DNA of 64,000 nt. It comes from Lithobates sylvaticus. Lineage: Eukaryota > Chordata > Amphibia > Anura > Ranidae. A model generated the notes under the pieces. It made no database searches, had not been told where the DNA came from, and saw only the letters and a list, made by a program, of their open reading frames with translations. A program made the translations under genes and the position numbers. Shown here in pieces: positions 1 to 11,757 of the stretch. Location of the stretch: the NCBI GenBank assembly GCA_028564925.1, contig CM053030.1, forward strand, positions 374,637,445 through 374,701,444, read 5' to 3'. Positions within the stretch are counted from its first letter, which is position 1; every line of letters starts with the position of its first letter.

Positions 1-36
1 AGATCCGCACCTCCTGATTGGCAGAGAGGCGGTTCA

Positions 37-77
37 GTGTTAGAAAAGTGAATATTCATTTGCTTTTCTAACACTTT
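37..77. repeat. short perfect-looking hairpin
   Basis: The arms around AGTGTTAGAAAAG and CTTTTCTAACACT are reverse complements separated by a short AT-rich loop. It resembles the terminal hairpin of a small transposon, but no partner end or target duplication was seen. Nothing in 78-514 is recognised as a gene. Confidence 0.45.
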
Positions 78-514
78 TCTGGGTGGACTGCGAGTGCAAT
101 GCTCTGCGCTCTCAGTTCACCTTTTTTTGAAGCCTATTGGAGCATATGGCTCTAACCAGGTGCTTCAAAAAAAACACCCACGACGCTGTAATTCAGGCGC
201 CCGGCGTCCGAAAAGGGTCCGGACACCTGAAAAGGGGGTGGCAGTGGCAGCCATGGATAGATTCATGCAATGCAACCGAGTTCGGGAACAGGGCTAAGCT
301 TTTCATTACCATACATTTTTCCATCCCTATAGTAAGGGCGTTTGAAATGGAGGGATTCAGAAAGGAAGGGAAATAAACCACTTAGGGTCATTTTAAAAAG
401 ACATTGGTGTTTTGCACGGTACATAGTTAAGGGTATTCTGTAAAACTCAAGAGAGGGAAAAAACGGGTATTGCATTTAGCTACATATTTATGTATTAAGT
501 ACTCCAAAAGGAGC

Positions 515-765
515 ATAATTTTATAACCAAATTTTGATTGAAAATTGTAGCATAAGACAGCTTAGCCAGCAATTAATTGGTAGCTTTACACTGTACAGGA
601 TTTCCCCGGTGTAGATCAAAGAAGGCAGACAATGTGTTATTCTAATGCAAGCTTTTGGTGCCCTATATAGTAGTTTAATCCAAGAAATAAATGTCTCCCC
701 CAAGTTGAATTTCTCTAGCACCCTCCAAAGGTAATCCCATTCTACACTATCAAATGCCTTAGCAG
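515..765 (-). mobile_element. L1-type LINE reverse transcriptase fragment
   Basis: On the - strand the conceptual peptide contains [13 protein letters not shown] followed by [18 protein letters not shown], which is the segment around the first catalytic aspartate of LINE-1 type reverse transcriptase (the IDAEKAFD block in intact copies). Only about 80 residues remain and both sides run into unrelated sequence, so this is a dead, internally truncated copy. The family is placed in the L1/Tx1 group because the same kind of sequence surrounds the block in other L1 fragments of this window. It has no coding role for the host. Confidence 0.7.
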
Positions 766-849
766 CGTTTTGAACTGGTTAGTGTGTGTCCTATCGCCAG
801 CTTACCATTGTGCAAAGAGCAGTAATACTTACCTGTGAGATTGCATGAC

Positions 850-1060
850 CGTTGTCGACCAGGATTGCCCTGACTACTCTGATTGCTACCTGCTTTGACC
901 ACTGCTTGAACCTGACTAGTCTTGTTTGCCACCTGCCAAGACCCTTGCCTGAACCAGACTACTCTCTTATCTGCCTCTTGCCTTGGCATCTGCCTGGACC
1001 TGACCATTCTCCTGCCTGCTGCTTAGTGTACAGTCTCCATACCATATCATATCCATTCTG
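850..1060 (+). repeat. degenerate tandem repeat, unit about 50 bp
   Basis: Four diverged units share the pattern CTGCC-TTG-CC followed by CTGAACCTGACTA. The 84-codon reading frame over it is a by-product of the repeat. No parent element was recognised. Confidence 0.5.
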
Positions 1061-1109
1061 TTCCTGCTGTCACCTTGGTGCAACACTGAGGGCCATGACA
1101 TGGTGACAG

Positions 1110-2195
1110 TTTGCAGTAAAGTAAACAGAGACTTCTAGGGTCTCTAGCCCATCCCTAGTTTTAAGAGCGCTGATGAAGACCAGCTGTCGCTTAGACCCTA
1201 TTTGAGCCAACATCACCTACCAGGGGGCAGCATTCCTGTTTTACAGATAAGGACTGCAAGGAGATGGTTACATGTTTCAAGCCCTTAGTCATAGCGTATA
1301 AATATAATAAATCAATAGCAAATATACATAAGGTCAATAAATAAATACTTCTACCTCTAGGCCAAACTCATGAGAAACCCAAACCTATGCAAAGCCTTTT
1401 TATTTTATTTTATTAGTGTCAGATATTACATTCTGCCTATTTACTCATGGGAGTGGGTAGATATACTTATGTTTCTTGTCCTGAGAAATGTCAAATAAAT
1501 TTGAAGTGAGAGGAAATTTCTAAAATTGGGACAGCAAAAAAAGATAGTTTTTCTGTACACAAATATAAGGTCTGCATGTATGATAGGAGAAAAACGATCA
1601 TGTCAAAAAATTATGATATTACATCAAATAAAGAAAGAGCAATATGCATATGGACAGTATATGTAAATCTCATTGTGGGCTAGGTTTCTGCCCACCCGAA
1701 GAGTGAAGAGAAAAACTTGCAAGGCAACAGCACAATCAAGAGAAAATAAATCTTCAAAAGAAAAAATAATAATAATAAAAAAAAAAAGCAGGAAAACACA
1801 TAAATTAAATAGATTCAGTGAACTAAAGTGATGGGAGGAGAGTGCAAGTCACACGGGGAAATGTGTAAAATGCCAAGCCTTGCGCCACCAAGTCTGCACA
1901 AGTGTAGCATTGATTGTTCCCCTTTTTCAAGAGGTGTATTAGTTCAGGTCCATTATTTTGTTCATTGTGTTAACATACGCAAAGGTGTAAATATTCTCTT
2001 AAGGTGTTGTTGCAAGTACAAAGGCGTGAATCCAGGAGTAATGTTATGCAAGAGTACTGGTCTGTTTTCACACATTCAAATTTGTTCTTTTACAAAAAAA
2101 CATATTTTAGATAACAATAGCACACCGTATATACAGTATGTCCAGCTAGTGAAGTCTAGGCATTCTGTTATACAAGTGTGATGTCAATCATCTGA
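1110..2195. other. no recognisable gene or repeat
   Basis: AT-rich sequence with short A runs (around 1780). The longest open frame (1828-2181, +) has no recognisable domain and no sign of coding character. Nothing is called here. Confidence 0.6.
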
Positions 2196-2198
2196 CTT

Positions 2199-3290
2199 TT
2201 AACCACTTCAATACTGGGCACTTTCACCCCCTTCCATCCCAGGCCAATTTTCAGCTTTCAGCGCTCTTGCACTTTCAATAAGAATTGCGAGATCATGCAA
2301 CACTGTACCCAAAATAAATTTTTATCATTTTCTTCACACAAATTATTAACCACTTCCCGCCCGGCCTATAGCAGAATGACGGCCGGGGCGGTGGTTCTGT
2401 TATCCTGACTGGGCGTCATATGACGTCCTTGAAGATAACATTCCACCGGGCGCCCGTGAGGGCGCGCATTGTGGCGATCGGTGGAGCGGTGTGTCAGTCT
2501 GACACACCGCTACACTGATCTCGGTAAAGAGCCTCCAGCGGAGGCTCTTTATCACGTGATCAGCTGTGTCCAATCACGGATGATCATGAAGTCAACAGGA
2601 AAAGCCGTTGATCGGAGTAGAGGAGAGCCGATCCGCGGCTCTCCTGACAGGGGGGGTCTGCGCTGATTGTTTATCAGCGCAGCCCCCCCTCAGATGCCCA
2701 CACTGGACCACCAGGAACTCCACTAGGACCACCAGGGAAGTGGGCAACATGTGGATGGCCAGGTATGTACCCCATGGCCATCCACATGTGCAAATGATGC
2801 CCAATCTGTGCCAGTCAGTGCCCACAAATGGGCACTGACTGGCACCATTATGTACCAAAAAAAATAAGTGATGCTTAGCAATGCCACCCATTAGTGTCCA
2901 GCAGTGCCACCTATCAGTGCCCACCTATCAGTGCCCATCCATGCCACATATCCATGCCACCCATAAGTACCCATCAGTGCCACCCATAAGTACCCATCAG
3001 TGCCACCCATAAGTACCCATAAGTGCTGCCTATGAGTGCCCATCAGTGCCGCCTATGAGTGCCCATCAGTGCCACCTATGAGTGCCCATCAGTGCTGCAT
3101 ACCAGTGCCATCTATCAGTGGCCATCTGTGCCACCTCATTGGTGCCCTTCAGTGCTGCCTTATCAGTGCCCGTCAGTGCAGCCATATCAGTGCCTGTCAT
3201 TGAAGAAGAAAACTTACTTATTCACAAAAAAATCAACAGAAACAAAGAAAAACTTGTTTTTTTTCAAAAAAAATAAATAAATAAAATTTA
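2199..3290. mobile_element. nested TTAA-ended non-autonomous DNA elements
   Basis: One element end, TTAACCACTTCAATACTGGG, starts at 2199; a second, TTAACCACTTCCCGCCCGG, starts at 2346, apparently inserted into the first. The sequence near 3200-3290 (AAAACTTACTTATT, A-rich) resembles the region near 50060-50140 that precedes the mirror-image end CCCAGTATTAAAGTGATTAA, so the outer element may extend to about 3290. No transposase is visible. Superfamily is uncertain: TTAA duplications are known for both piggyBac and Kolobok. Confidence 0.55.
2880..3205 (+). repeat. tandem repeat, unit about 15-25 bp (CCCATCAGTGCCACC-like)
   Basis: Roughly fifteen imperfect copies of a unit built from CAGTGCC, CCCATCAGTGCC and ACCTATCAG. 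It sits inside the TTAA element above and produces the two short overlapping frames seen at 3059-3280. Confidence 0.8.
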
Positions 3291-3380
3291 ATTAAACTGT
3301 CTTTTTTAAATGAATTGGGTATCAATCAATGTAATAAAGGTATTAAAAGGGTAATTGCTAAATCCATGATGTTAACAGAA

Positions 3381-3770
3381 GTAAAGGAGAAGTATAGCCA
3401 AACCTACTTTTGGCAATACTTCTCCTGTAGGTCCCAGGAGTGCACTTAGTCCTGCATTCCTGTGACTCACAGTGCAGGTCCAGGCTTCATAATGATCCCG
3501 AACATATGGCCTGAACTAGCAGCTGGCCCTGCCTCTTAGCGATCCACTAAAAGCATGAGCCAGCACCAGCCGTCCCCTCCACAGTCCAGTGCTCCAGTGA
3601 GCCGGTGACTGACAATCACGGCTCTCTGCTCAGAGCGGAGGGGAAAAGTGAGGGATAAGCAGTGTTTGATCACTCATTTCTCACTGCAGAGCAACAGGGG
3701 GATATATGCTGTATCCACCTAGGCTAGTATAAATGTTTTTTTTTTAAATCAGTACTACTCTTAAAACAAA
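3381..3770. repeat. dispersed repeat with self-complementary end
   Basis: The left end AGGAGAAGTATAGCC is followed at once by its near-reverse complement GGCAATACTTCTCCT. The inner part (CCTCCACAGTCCAGTGC, GGCTCTCTGCTC) is also found, in inverted orientation, at 53160-53485. This is most likely a T2-like MITE; the exact ends are not certain. Confidence 0.5.
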
Positions 3771-3859
3771 ACAGTGAATTGGTGGTATTCTAGCTTTACA
3801 GATCTACTCATAAAAGTAATACATAGAAGTGGCATCAATCAGGTCAAATCGCATGATAA

Positions 3860-3931
3860 GTTGAACTCTATTGTCAGCGTTGGCACTGTTCACATCGGTG
3901 GGATGCCGAATTTGCGGTTCTGCATTGATTT
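3860..3931. mobile_element. left half of a MITE split by the L1 insertion
   Basis: The sequence GCACTGTTCACATCGG...GGTTCTGCATTGATT continues without a gap at 11758-11940, which ends near AATGTGAACGAGGC. The GTTCACAT and ATGTGAAC ends are inverted repeats. The L1 therefore landed in an older DNA element. The other half is listed separately. Confidence 0.6.
3917..3931. repeat. L1 target-site duplication, 3' side
   Basis: GTTCTGCATTGATTT here is identical to 11758-11772. Together they flank the L1 and show that it inserted by target-primed reverse transcription. The last T's merge with the poly(A) tail of the - strand element. Confidence 0.9.
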
Positions 3932-4400
3932 TTTTTTTTTTCCACATTCAGAAAGAGCTGTAAGGGGTAATGTCAGCTCGGCCCACATCTCCGTCCCCTT
4001 TTTGTCTTAACATCATTTGTGGTTTAATTATGATTTTCTCATCTTCCCCTTTTTTTTTTCTCCCCTGGGGGGTTTAGACCCTTTTAGTTTTCTGCCGTGG
4101 GGGTACAAAAATCGGAGCAATAAGGGTGGTGGGCCAAGATGTTACCAATCTGCCCCACAGTCAGTGTTTAGTCTAGGCCCACTTTCCCCTTCTTGTTTTC
4201 CAGCCTCCCGGGAAAGGCTTTCTCTTGCATGCTCCCCTTTACTTGTTTATATATTTTTTTTTTTTGTTTCTTTGTTTTCTCCCTGTTCCTTTGGTGTTGC
4301 CCTCGTCCTCCCCCCCCCCCCTCCGCTACTGAGATACGGCTCTCTTTTTTTTTTTTTCCTTTGCAGGTACTTGTTGTTTAATCTTTCTCTACTTGGGCGC

Positions 4401-7400
4401 CTATGGGTGGGTCCTCAGGGCCTCCGCGTAGCTCCATGATTTCTTAAATTTTCTCCAGCCTTCCCACTTCTCTTTCGTTGCTTCCCTTTCCCCCCCCGTG
4501 CAGTTTATTACACACTCCATTGTATATGCTGATTCTACCTCGTCTACCCAAAGCCACAGAGGAGGACATTCCCGGTCCATCCAGCGTCTGGGAATCGCCC
4601 TCTTTGCTGCGTTGAGAAGGTGAGGGACCAGAGAGCCTATGTATTGTCTACATCCCTGCGTGGTTGCATGCATAAGAACAACCCAAGGGTTCCTTTCCAC
4701 CTCCACAGTAGTTATTTCTTTTATATGTTTTAAAATGGTCTCCCAGTATTTTTTTACTTTGTGGCAATCCCACCATAAGTGACCCATGGTCCCTCTTTCT
4801 TCACATCCCCTCCAGCACTTGGCCGATGTGTCCGTCTGATATTTGCTTAGCTTATCCGGGGTCCTATACCACCTAGCCATAAGCTTGAAATTCATTTCGG
4901 CGGTCTTAGAGTCAGCGGCTGAACCGTGGGCTAATTTTAATATTTTCCTAGCTGTGTCTAAATCTAATTGTGAACCCAATTCCCTCTCCCATTTCCTGAG
5001 GTATGGGGGTATCTCCGGTCTATCCTGTTCAAGGAGTAGTTTGTAGATTTTAGAGATTCTTTTTTTAGAGTTCTCAGCCGTAAAAATTTTCTCTAGCTTC
5101 GTCAGATCATTAATGTCCCTTAACGGCGCTGGGAGCGAGCCGACGAAGTGGCTTAACTGGAGATACCGCCATGCGTCTATGGAAAACAGCTCACCTTTTG
5201 TCTGTAACTCTTGCAGTGCCAGTATTTTCCCATTGCTCAAAATTTCTCCTACACATGTGCTATCTTTTGTGATCCAATCCCCGCTTACCCCTTTTTTCCC
5301 CGGAGGGAAGAAGGGGTTTTCCTTAAGTGTAATTAGTGGTGAATTATATGCTTTATTAAATATTTTATATGTCTTATCCCAAATTTTGAGTGTGTTCCGT
5401 GTAATTGTGTGCGTTTTTTCACCCAGTGTTCTATATTTTGGGGGGTTCCATACTATCTTCCCCAATTTTACTTCGCTAAGTGCTTCCTCCAAACCAACCC
5501 ATCTTTTAACATTGTGTGTTTTAATCCATTCTGGAATTCTAAGTAGTGCTATAGCGTGGTAATATCCCTCTATGTCCGGGACTGCTAGGCCGCCTATGTT
5601 CTTCTCTTGCTTTAAGGTTTGAAGGGAGATTCTGTGTTTTTTATACTTCCACACAAAGTTCATGATCAAAGCTCTTAATTTTCCGAGATACTGTTTTGGG
5701 AGGGGGAGTGGAAGCATCTGAAGTTTATACGTAATGATCGGCAATATCATCATCTTTACCGTGTTGATCCTGCCTATCCATGATAGGGCTCTTCCGTTGT
5801 ACTCTTGACATTTTTTTTTAACTTCCTCTAGCAGTGGAATATAGTTTATTTTATACATTTTCCTCGAATTGTTGGCCAGCTCAATACCCAGATATTTTAT
5901 CTGTTTTTTCCAGGCGAAACTCACCTCTTTCTGTAAATTCTGTTTTTCGGTATTGTTGAGGTTAATGTTTAAAATAAAGGTTTTAGTGGTATTAATTCTG
6001 AAGTTTGTTAGTTCGCCGTACTTGGCTAGGATTTTTAAAAGATTGGGGATTGACTTCTGTGGTGACCCGACGTAAAAAAGGACGTCGTCTGCAAAGGCAG
6101 CGAGTTTATGTTCCTCCCTGCCGGCTCTACATCCCTCTACCCCCACACTACCTCGTATTGTGGACAGCAGGGGTTCCAGGGACAGGACGAAGAGGAGAGG
6201 GGACAACGGGCATCCCTGTCTGGTCCCATTCTGCATCTCAAACATCGACGAGACTGTCCCGTTTATTCTTATGTTTGCTTTGGGGTGCGCATAGAGGACT
6301 TTAATTTTTTGTATGAACCAGGGGCCAAACCCCATTCTTTGTAAAGTTTTGAACATAAACCCCCAGTCTACCCTGTCAAATGCTTTTTCTGCATCGATTG
6401 AGAGCAGTAGACTGGGGGTTTGCGTATCCCTCATCCTCTGCATAGCCAGTAATGTCCGAATCCCGTTGTCTCTCCCCTCTCTGCCCGGGATAAAGCCCAC
6501 TTGGTCCGGATGGATCAGCGTGCTCAAGTGTCCCTTAATTCGCTCAGCCAAAATCTTGGCGTAAAGTTTTGTGTCAAAATTTAGTAAAGATATGGGTCTG
6601 TAACTTGAGCACACCGATCCATCCTTCCCTTCCTTGAGCAGTACGGTTATCGTCGCCAGAAGTGAGCTCTCACTCATGTCATATTCTGACCCCAGGCCAT
6701 TCATATAGCGCTGTAGTCTTGGGACAAGGATTTCTTTAAAGGTTTTATAATAAAGAACGGTAAACCCGTCAGGGCCCGGGCTCTTTCCTGGAGGGGAGTT
6801 GTTTAGAGCTCTGAGGATTTCGTCCTCTGAGATCGGTCTTTCCAATGCCTCACTGTCCTCTACATTTAGGGGTACCAACCCTGCCCTTCCCAGGAAGTCG
6901 TCTATTTTCGTGCAGTTTTCGCCCCCTTTGTTACCGCCCTCCGAGTTAACCGAGTACAGTTCTTCATAGTACTTCCTGAATGTTGCTGCTATTTCTCTAG
7001 AAACATGTTTAGTCTCCCCGTTGTCGGATTGAATTTTCTCGATAAAATTTCTCGATTTTTTTTTTGGAGTTTTCTGGCTAGATATTTCCCTGGCTTATTG
7101 CCCCATAAATACTGGTCCTTTGCCATCTTATTAAGTGCCTGTCTTGCTTCTTGTTCGGTCAGGTCCTTTAACTCCTCCCTCTTTTCCCTCAGCTCAAGGT
7201 ATGTATCCTGCGCCTGGGCCCCACCTATCTTGTGTTTTTGTTCCAATCTGGTGATCTCGGCCGACAATTCCTGCGTCTGTCTCATCCTCTCTTTTTTCCA
7301 CCAGGATGCCTTCGCTATAAAGACACCCCTGACGAACGCCTTATGGGCGTCCCAGATCACTGCTTCTGAGACTTCCCCATTGTCATTAGTTTGGAAGAAC

Positions 7401-8215
7401 CATTCAAGTTCTTTTCGGATGGACTCCCGTATGTCTTTATCATTTAATAATTCTATATTTAGTTTCCACCCACTCGAGGGTTGTTTATGCTCTGGGATAC
7501 TTAAATTCATGGAGACTGGGGCGTGGTCTGAGAGGGACATTATTTCTATGCTGGTTTTAGTAATTCTCTCCAGTAATCCATGTTCCACCAGGATATGGTC
7601 CAGTCGAGAGTACGTCTGGTGTGCTGGGGAGAAGAACGTGAAATCTCTTTTCTGGGGATGCTGGATCCTCCATATGTCCACCAGTTGTTCTCCAGTGAGC
7701 CTTTTTTTTAATCTCTTAAGTTGGGCAGTCCCTGTCCCCTGCACCCCCGACGTACTATCACGAGGCGGATCCATTACAAAATTTAGGTCCCCCATGAGTA
7801 TCAAGTATCCCTTTTTAAAGGCCCTCAGCTTTGATATGATTGATTCTAAGTATCTGATGGGTCTTTTGTTGGGGGCGTATATATTGGCTAGAGTTATTTC
7901 TGTCCCGCTGAGGGATCCCCTTAAGAAGAGGAACCTCCCCTCCGGATCTGTTTTCCTATCTTCCAGGGTAAAGTTAATGTCTCTACCGAATCCAATGGCC
8001 ACCCCTCTTGCTCTATTTATTATAGTGTCGCCGTAATACCACGTTGGATATGAGGGTGAGAATAGTCTGATATTGGAGACGTGTGACAGGTGAGTCTCTT
8101 GTAGGAAGACTATTCCCGCCCCGTATCTCCTAATCTCCTCCAAGACCCTGTGGCGCTTGATAGGGGAATTCATTCCCTTTACATTATAGGTGAGGAACTT
8201 GATTTCAGTCTTCAT
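4401..8215 (-). CDS. L1 ORF2 endonuclease-reverse transcriptase (one frameshift)
   Basis: ORF2 nicks target DNA and copies the L1 RNA into it. I start it at 8215 (MKTEIKFLTYNVKGMNS), because the open frame upstream to 8359 has no family similarity. Residues 1-235 form the apurinic-type endonuclease: N11, QETH 39-42, GDLN 142-145, RLDHI with D206, and SDH 229-231 are all present. After a linker the frame shifts in a 10-T run (7056-7065, + strand). The rest, open from 6878 to 4401, holds the reverse transcriptase: SPGPDGF, IDAEKAFDRVDW, GTRQGCPLSPLLF and the catalytic FADD. Near the C-terminus, CWRGC...HLWWDCH matches the L1 cysteine-rich motif. Total length is about 1270 codons, normal for L1. 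No catalytic residue is missing. Confidence 0.92.
7056..7065 (-). other. homopolymer frameshift site in L1 ORF2
   Basis: Ten T's on the + strand (ten A's in the sense strand) mark the point where the endonuclease frame must change by one base to continue into the reverse transcriptase frame. Both frames read L1-like protein right up to the run. Confidence 0.75.
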
Positions 8216-8751
8216 TTCTCTGTTGGGGTGTTTATACTGTTTTTGATAAAAAAAAATTCCCTTTGTTCTAATTTGATAATTAAGTTGTTTGAGAGCCGAT
8301 GCCCTGTCAGTAGCGGAGGGGGCCCCCCTCCCTAACCCATCCCTCCCTCCCCTTTTCACCCCCCCGTCCCCCTCCCCTTCCCGTGCCCTCCTACCCCCCC
8401 TCCCTCCTCCTTCCCCCTACCCCCCACCCCCTACCCTTCCCCTCTCTGACCCCAACATGGGTCTCTAGGTCCGTGGGTGTCATCCTCGTGCGGCACCCTT
8501 GGGCTCTAGATTCGTGGTGAGGTGGAGTCTGATCCCATCCCCTCTCTTTTTTCTCTTTTTTTTTTTTTTTTTTTTTCTCTTTTTTTTTCTTTTCTTCTTC
8601 CCTTTTCTTCTTCTTTTCATCTTATCTGTCCCCTCTTTCTTCTCCGCCACGTCTCGGAGTACTCCGAAAAATAGCGGAGAATAGGCCGAGTTTTTTTTGG
8701 GGCTTACTAATAGACTTTTCTACATGCCCCCCCCCCTTTTCCGCCACCGTT
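8216..8751 (-). other. L1 inter-ORF spacer, purine-rich on the sense strand
   Basis: The 536 bp between ORF1 and ORF2 hold long C-rich (8335-8450) and T/C-rich (8545-8640) runs on the + strand, that is G- and A-rich runs in the L1 RNA. No gene is seen. Confidence 0.75.
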
Positions 8752-9748
8752 TTAAGTAATGTCGTCTATGCCCTCTTTTTCTTTCCAGTCATGTAGCTCC
8801 GGGGTTGGGATCCCCAACTTGGCACAGAAACCCTGGAGCTCCTCCGGGAATCTCAGCTTAGCCGCAAGCCCCTCTTTTAGGCCTATTAGGCACGGTGGGA
8901 AGCCCCAGTTGTACTTAATATTTTCTTTCCTGAGAATATCTAGAAGGGGTTTTTGGAATCTTCTTCTCTCCAGGGTACGCGCCGATAAGTCGGCATATAC
9001 TTGGATGTCTGTGTCTTCATACCTCAATGGTGTGTTGCCCCTGATTTTTACCCAAATATCCTCTTTCTCTTTAAAGTGGAGAAATCTAATAATTATATCC
9101 CGCGGTCTATCGGGGCCCGACCTCTCGGGTCTTCCCACTCGATGGGTTCTTTCGATTTCGGGAAACTGATCCTGATTTTTGCCGCTAATTGGGCCAAGAA
9201 TAGAAAAAAAGATCTTCCCCTCTTTGTTCTGGGACCCCGCGTAGCCTCAGGTTTTGCCTTCTGTCCCTATTTTCTTGTTCTTCAATTTTGTATGCGGTGT
9301 CTCTCTGGTTTAGTTGGGATTTTTTCAGTAAAGTTTTTAAATTTGAGATTTCCTGATCTGTGTTATCTGCTCTATTTTCGACCATCTCTACCCTGGTTAG
9401 TAAGTGGCCCATGTCCTCCCTGAGGGTGTTGATTTCTAGTTTAATGGCGTTTTCCAGGCGCAGCAGCATAGCCTCCATTTCCGTTTTAGTAGGGATATGT
9501 GTTCCTGCCTGTTGATCCTCGGTCCGGCTCATGTCTATCTCGCTTTCTATGGTGTAGTCTGCTCTTGACTGGTTGTTAGCGCCTTCCGCCCCCACACTTC
9601 TCTCCAAGCTGTCCCCCGCCTGGGATGCGGGTCCTGTGGTTTTTGGTTTGGCTCCTTGTCTAAGATAATGTTTAATCGTGCTCGCTTCTCCTTTGGTGCC
9701 TTTTGTAGCTCCCTTTTTTGACGATTTGGATGCGTCTTTACTCATCAT
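8752..9748 (-). CDS. L1 ORF1 RNA-binding chaperone (one frameshift)
   Basis: ORF1p coats L1 RNA as a trimer. The start at 9748 (MMSKDASKSSKKG) gives a basic, low-complexity N-terminus, then a coiled coil from about residue 85 (EMEAMLLRLENAIKLEI) to about 160, then the RRM entry RRQNLRLRGVPE. The frame changes in a 7-A run (9204-9210, + strand). The second part, ending at 8752, contains RPRDIIIRFLHFKEKE and the C-terminal domain through ELHDWKEKEGIDD. Joint length is about 330 residues, as usual for L1 ORF1p. The order coiled coil, RRM, C-terminal domain is the family standard. No other break was seen. Confidence 0.85.
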
Positions 9749-11757
9749 GCCCTTTTTTATGCCTCTTATTCTCTTCCCCAGTTTTGTTTTTTGTTAGGGA
9801 TCCCTTATTTCCTTTCTTTACTCCTGATGCCCAACCGGGACCCTTTTCTTATATTTAATCTTTCGTGTTAGAGTATAATTGTTCCTATGTTAGGATCTTC
9901 TTCAGGGAAACTCTGTTATCAAGGGGTAGAGCTAGGTGGGTAATCCCCACGTCCCTGGTGCCTTACCCTCTTTCACTTTCCCCTTAGGTGTATTGTGGGG
10001 TCTGGAGCCCCGGGGTCGGCCCCGCTTCCCTCTAAGGGAGGTCTGAGGAAAAACCAGTGCGGTAGTCCGGTCCGGGGTGCCGCTACCTCTCTGGGGGTTT
10101 GGTATTAGTCTCTTAGTGCGTTTCTCTTAGATGTTGAAATGGGGTTCTTCCTGGGTTAGGACCTCTTAGGGGGTGCTCTATTCTCGGGGGGTGGAGCTGG
10201 GTGGGGATCCCCACTGCCCTAGTGCCTTTCCCTTTTTCTCTTTCCCTTTTAATGAGTTATGTGATCTAAAAGGCCCGGAACGGCCTTACCTCCCTCTTAG
10301 TCTGGGCCCTACCCGTCCTGTGAGAGGGAGAGAGGGAGAGATGCAGCTTCAATGCGTTATTGTAAAGGTGCAACTGCAGGTAATTAAGAGTAACTGGTTT
10401 CAACTTGGTTTCAACTTCCAGGAGAAAAGAAAAGAGAAACAGAAGTGGGACAGAGTACTACATTGGGGACCTCGTAGCCAGTTTTACCCGGCCATATTCA
10501 AGAGCTATGTGTGAACTGTCTGTTTATCCAGGCTCTAAGAACCACCTAGTAGCTTCGTTCTGTGCGCTCTAGTGAGTGTAGCAGGAACACATTTTCAGAA
10601 GATAAGTATCCGAATAATCTGCTCAACCAGCAACTTGCTTGTGAGGAAGTGAACCTAGTAAGAGTTGGCAGGCCGTTCATCAAAACACATTTACATTTTG
10701 GAAATGTTCTGTATCTTAGCATGGTACCACCCAGACATCCTTAGTGACATTTCCTATATGGTGTAGTATCTACAAAGTATTTGAAAACCCTGCTGTGATA
10801 TTTTTTGCAACGAGTCACATCGTCACTGATAATACCTCTTACATTGGTGCAGACTAAAGAGTCCGGCTGCTATCTGTCGCGGAGGAGACAGTTTCCGAGT
10901 CTCTCATTAACCAAGTCCTTTCTCATATGAGCAAAATCGTTTGTGCCAATTAGGAAGGGCTACCCTTTTAAGGGCCAACCCAGCCTGAAAAAAGAGAAAA
11001 AAAAAAACGGGTACAATAGTTCAAGCCAGGGTATCGCTGCCTTTCTAGAAGTCTGGTATTGGTATCTGAGAACTGTCTTGCAAAAGGAGAGCCAGCGGTA
11101 CGGCAAGTCCCCGGGAGAGTGCACCAAAAGAAAAAAAAAAGAAATACAAAACTGGAGATAGAGCGAGACTGAGTTGCGGGGGCTATAGTGTAGTTTTATG
11201 ATTTTTATATGTCACCTCGTGTCCAATCGTATAGTAAGATCCACACACATGCGTTCCCAATATGGGCAGAGCCATTCGCCACCACGCTATGTTATCTACA
11301 GACGTCCGGAGAATCTTGTAAAGCTATGTGCTTACCTTCCAGGTTAGTATTTTTCTGGCCAGCTGTGTTCCAGCTTGCATACTCACAGGTGATGTCTTCT
11401 ATGTGCCCCTCTCCCTGCGTCCTCCGGAGCCTCTGGGCAGTCTTTGCTATAGAGAAGGCTGGATGACTCGGTGGCGGCTTGAGAGGGGAGAAGCGTGCGG
11501 GGTGAGGCAGGCGCTATAGGACCCGGTGCAAGTTTCCTGCCGTCTTGGTCTCTCTCGGCCCCTTTGGAGAGAGGGTCGCGGCGTCCAGGTCTCCTATCCC
11601 GGATAGGGACATAGGCATCCGCGGCGTCTCTCTCTCGTGGCGATCCGGGATCCTTCCTGCCTGCACATCCGCGCTCCTCGGCCCTCTGAGGGCGGCGGCG
11701 GGATCAGACTCCTCCCTCCGTACGGACGTTACGTCTGTACGTCCATTCCCCTCCCCC
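9749..11757 (-). promoter_or_regulatory. L1 5' UTR / internal promoter region
   Basis: This is the 2 kb between the 15-bp target duplication and ORF1. It is GC-rich near its outer end (11470-11757) and holds a diverged tandem repeat near ORF1. L1 5' UTRs carry the element's own promoter; the sequence itself does not show which segment acts. Small open frames here have no recognisable domain. Confidence 0.7.
9892..10330 (-). repeat. diverged tandem monomers in the L1 5' UTR
   Basis: GGGGTAGAGCTAGGTGGG-AATCCCCAC (from about 9930) recurs as GGGGTGGAGCTGGGTGGG-ATCCCCAC (from about 10186), and the pyrimidine-rich stretch after each copy also matches. The spacing is about 255-265 bp. The units are clearly diverged from each other. 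Confidence 0.6.

Larger units (their letters stand above)
3932..11757 (-). mobile_element. full-length L1-clade LINE retrotransposon
   Basis: The 7.8 kb element lies on the - strand, with its 5' end at 11757 and its poly(A) tail (a T run on the + strand) at about 3928-3941. It has a 2 kb 5' UTR, ORF1 (9748-8752), a pyrimidine-rich spacer, ORF2 (8215-4401) and a 3' UTR of about 460 bp. It is bounded by a perfect 15-bp target duplication. Each ORF carries one frameshift, and both lie in homopolymer runs (7 A at 9204-9210 and 10 T at 7056-7065, + strand). Outside these the proteins read well from end to end. It is the youngest-looking large element in the window and may be an active or recently active copy. 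Confidence 0.93.

Noticed and set aside
7005-8036. 343-codon + strand frame
   Set aside because: It is the antisense shadow of the L1 endonuclease, whose - strand frame carries all expected motifs.
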